This document shows positions 4,133 through 5,659 of a DNA stretch of 5,659 bases, in pieces. The DNA lies in NCBI GenBank assembly GCA_026396335.1, contig JAPLWZ010000059.1, forward strand, positions 1 to 5,659, given 5' to 3'. The translations under genes were made by a program, and so were the position numbers. Within the stretch, counting starts at the first letter, position 1. Each line of letters starts with the position of its first letter. Below the pieces are notes generated by a model, which made no database searches, was not told the origin of the DNA, and was given only the letters and a program-made list of their open reading frames with translations. This DNA comes from Microcaldota archaeon. Its GTDB lineage: Archaea > Micrarchaeota > Micrarchaeia > Anstonellales > Anstonellaceae.

Positions 4133-5539
4133 TTAGCTCCACGTAAACCAGCCGCTTGCGGTTTCGACCTTGTTGAAGTTGTCGCCGTAGACGATTACCT
4201 GAACGCGGAATGACTGCCCTGTGGGCGCGTGGAGGTTTGTCACTGAGCCGCTATATGAGCCGTCAACCGATATGTCGCCTGCGGAGAGAGTGTACTGGTC
4301 CCACACTTTTGTTGTGTCAACTGTCTGGAGCGCCACATAAATCTTCACGTTTTTTGCCGTGCCTGTGCCGACATTTTTCACTTTGAGGCCCGTTACGTCC
4401 ACGTATGTGTTATCGCGGTCGTAGCTGTACGCGTACTTGTAGGGGTCAAGCTTCATGTCAGGGTGGCTGTTGTAGATGGGAATTACTTTCACGCTGACTC
4501 CGCTGTATGCTGGCGGTATCTGCCCGATCTTCCAGTTTTCGCCTGTTGTTTCCAGGTAGCAATATTGCTGCCCTTCGTAAGTGTAGTAGGTGACAGGATA
4601 AGTGAAGTCATCAGGAGTGCATTTGACGCCGACTGCCACATGCTTGGGGGGATTTAGCAGTATGACCCCGTAGCCCATTTTTTTGAGCAGGGCGGCCGTA
4701 AGTATGGCCGTGTCCTCGCAGTCGCCCCCATTGTCATAGAGTGTTTCATAGGGGAAACGGGGATAATCGTCAAAACCTGTTGTCACCAAATCGGATGTGT
4801 AGGGTAAGCCCTGCACGAATGCTATCATGAAGTTGACTTTTTGGTATTGGCTAAAGCCTTCATTCGATGCTAGCCCGTCAAGGTCGTTTGAGAGCAGGTC
4901 GACTGATGCCGCACTGTAGGGGTCGTCAACAAAATTCGCGTAGTTCCTCTGCCTGTCGCGGCTGCGCCATGTGTCAATTCCCACCTCAGCGTAGCAGAGT
5001 GTCAGGCTGTAATCTTTGCCGCCGTATTGCCAGTTGTAATCTTTCTGCAGGGGGTGCTCGGGCTGGCATTTTGACTGTGTTTGTGTCCCCTGATTGATAG
5101 TTTGCGCGGGCGGGTCAATGTTTTGCTGTTCCGGCGGTGGCGGAGTGTTATCTGGCACTGGCTGGCTGCTTTCATTCACGCATGTTGCGCTGCACTTTCC
5201 TGCCCCCTCGCAGGTTAAGCCGCTATTGCAGTCCGTGTCAGTTGCGCATTCAGGGGGCTGATAGTCCAGTATGCAGATGCCGGTTGAACAGGTCTCCTGC
5301 GTGCAGGAATTCGAATAGAATACCATGCAGCCTGGCTGCGGGCCGTCAAGGTTTCTGTGTATGCACTGATAGTCGGCGCAGAAGTCTACGGTGCAGGAAT
5401 TGCTGTCGTCGCAGGATGCTGGGCAGGATTGTGTTTGCCAGTTATCCGTGTTTTCCTGCTGCTGTGTTTCACCTGTGCAGCCTGCGAGAAGAAATATGCT
5501 GAGTGCGATGGCAAAAATAGTCAATCGATGCAGTTCCAT
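4133..5539 (-). CDS. Secreted lipoprotein: Cys-rich region, transglutaminase-like domain, beta-sandwich
   Basis: A 468-residue envelope protein. Residues 1-20 are a signal peptide ending in the lipobox LLAG-C21, so the mature protein should be lipid-anchored outside the membrane. Residues 39-120 hold 14 cysteines. Two SNSCT-x3-C-x4-C-I units (46-60 and 76-90) share identical spacing, followed by a CATDTDC...C...C block; disulfides are likely. Residues 122-157 are a Pro/Gln-rich linker. Residues 160-350 form a transglutaminase/Cys-protease-like domain, with C274 in GGDCEDTAIL, H300 in PKHVAVGV and E330 in YLETTG as the presumed catalytic triad. Such domains either cut or cross-link peptides, and which applies here is unknown. 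Residues 378-468 look like a CARDB-type beta-sandwich (LKVKNVGTGTAKNVKI), probably for adhesion or substrate binding. The ATG is about 7 bases past the predicted transcription start. The gene is complete, with its own promoter and terminator. Confidence 0.85.
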   Translation of the reverse strand: MELHRLTIFAIALSIFLLAGCTGETQQQENTDNWQTQSCPASCDDSNSCTVDFCADYQCIHRNLDGPQPGCMVFYSNSCTQETCSTGICILDYQPPECATDTDCNSGLTCEGAGKCSATCVNESSQPVPDNTPPPPEQQNIDPPAQTINQGTQTQSKCQPEHPLQKDYNWQYGGKDYSLTLCYAEVGIDTWRSRDRQRNYANFVDDPYSAASVDLLSNDLDGLASNEGFSQYQKVNFMIAFVQGLPYTSDLVTTGFDDYPRFPYETLYDNGGDCEDTAILTAALLKKMGYGVILLNPPKHVAVGVKCTPDDFTYPVTYYTYEGQQYCYLETTGENWKIGQIPPAYSGVSVKVIPIYNSHPDMKLDPYKYAYSYDRDNTYVDVTGLKVKNVGTGTAKNVKIYVALQTVDTTKVWDQYTLSAGDISVDGSYSGSVTNLHAPTGQSFRVQVIVYGDNFNKVETASGWFTWS

Positions 5540-5568
5540 CCAAACCGTCAGAGTCTGGTGTTTTGCAT

Positions 5569-5580
5569 TTTATTAACCTT
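5569..5580 (-). promoter_or_regulatory. TATA box of the lipoprotein gene
   Basis: On the minus strand AAGGTTAATAAA (5580-5569) combines a purine-rich TFB-type element with a TATA box centred near 5573. Transcription would start near 5546, leaving a leader of about seven bases. No ribosome site precedes the ATG, as for ftsZ. Confidence 0.6.
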
Positions 5581-5625
5581 CCCGAAGTCCAGCTCCGCAT
5601 TCGCCAGCCCCACGACGCTACCCAA

Positions 5626-5659
5626 CCACCGGCACCCTACTCTACTGACGTTTATAAAG
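5626..5659 (+). repeat. 34-bp promoter-associated direct repeat, copy 2
   Basis: This is the partner of 2001-2034 (29 of 34 identical, no gaps, same strand). It ends exactly at the window edge, so the true length of the match is unknown. The stretch 5581-5625 between the lipoprotein promoter and this copy shows no gene or other motif I can support. Confidence 0.6.
5649..5659 (+). promoter_or_regulatory. TATA box of a divergent gene beyond the right edge
   Basis: CGTTTATAAAG is identical to the distal vapB box. It faces away from the lipoprotein gene and predicts transcription starting about 25 bp beyond the window end. The gene it serves is not visible. Confidence 0.55.

Noticed and set aside
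4133..5539. Peptidoglycan-processing role for the transglutaminase-like lipoprotein next to ftsZ
   Set aside because: Most archaea lack murein, and adjacency alone does not support a division role.
1..5659. CRISPR array, insertion sequence, tRNA or rRNA
   Set aside because: No regularly spaced repeats, no transposase or terminal inverted repeats, and no cloverleaf or conserved rRNA segments were seen on either strand.

Overview
This window is archaeal chromosomal DNA of roughly 50% GC. The clearest evidence is a complete archaeal-type FtsZ whose start codon lies about one helix-length of DNA beyond a textbook TATA box (TTTATAAAT). The other start regions fit too: TATA boxes 25-35 bp upstream of starts with little or no leader, and a GGTGAT ribosome site before vapB. 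There is also a lipobox secreted protein and a membrane protein of a type common in archaea. The lineage cannot be fixed from this sequence. A euryarchaeal or DPANN (Micrarchaeota/Diapherotrites-like) origin is a guess.

Layout, left to right. (1) Bases 1-1107, + strand: the 3' part of a membrane protein with an extracellular beta/helical region, one transmembrane segment and a cytoplasmic coiled tail holding a duplicated motif. (2) 1164-1976, +: a divergent ankyrin-repeat protein with AAA-biased lysine codons, unlike its left neighbour. (3) 2122-2777, +: a VapBC-type toxin-antitoxin pair, made of a ribbon-helix-helix antitoxin and a PIN-domain RNase. Nested palindromes cover its proximal promoter, and a second, distal promoter lies upstream. 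(4) 2896-3957, -: ftsZ, converging on vapC, with a hairpin plus T-run terminator between them. (5) 4133-5539, -: a lipoprotein with a Cys-rich N-terminal region, a transglutaminase/Cys-protease-like domain and a C-terminal beta-sandwich. It has its own promoter and a probable terminator before ftsZ. (6) The right edge ends at a TATA box facing out of the window.

The genes look like mostly independent units. VapB and VapC act together: antitoxin binds toxin, and the complex probably represses its own promoter. FtsZ is the cell-division GTPase. The lipoprotein and the left-edge membrane protein are envelope proteins. I see no sequence evidence that they act with FtsZ beyond adjacency.

The most notable non-coding signals are two. 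The first is the vapBC operator, with three TATGTG/CACATA half-sites, two of them exactly 10 bp apart, on top of the TATA box. The second is a 34-bp segment ending in CGTTTATAAAG that occurs twice in direct orientation (2001-2034 and 5626-5659, 29 of 34 identical). I found no CRISPR array, insertion sequence, tRNA or rRNA. I did not find a convincing wholly new multi-gene system.
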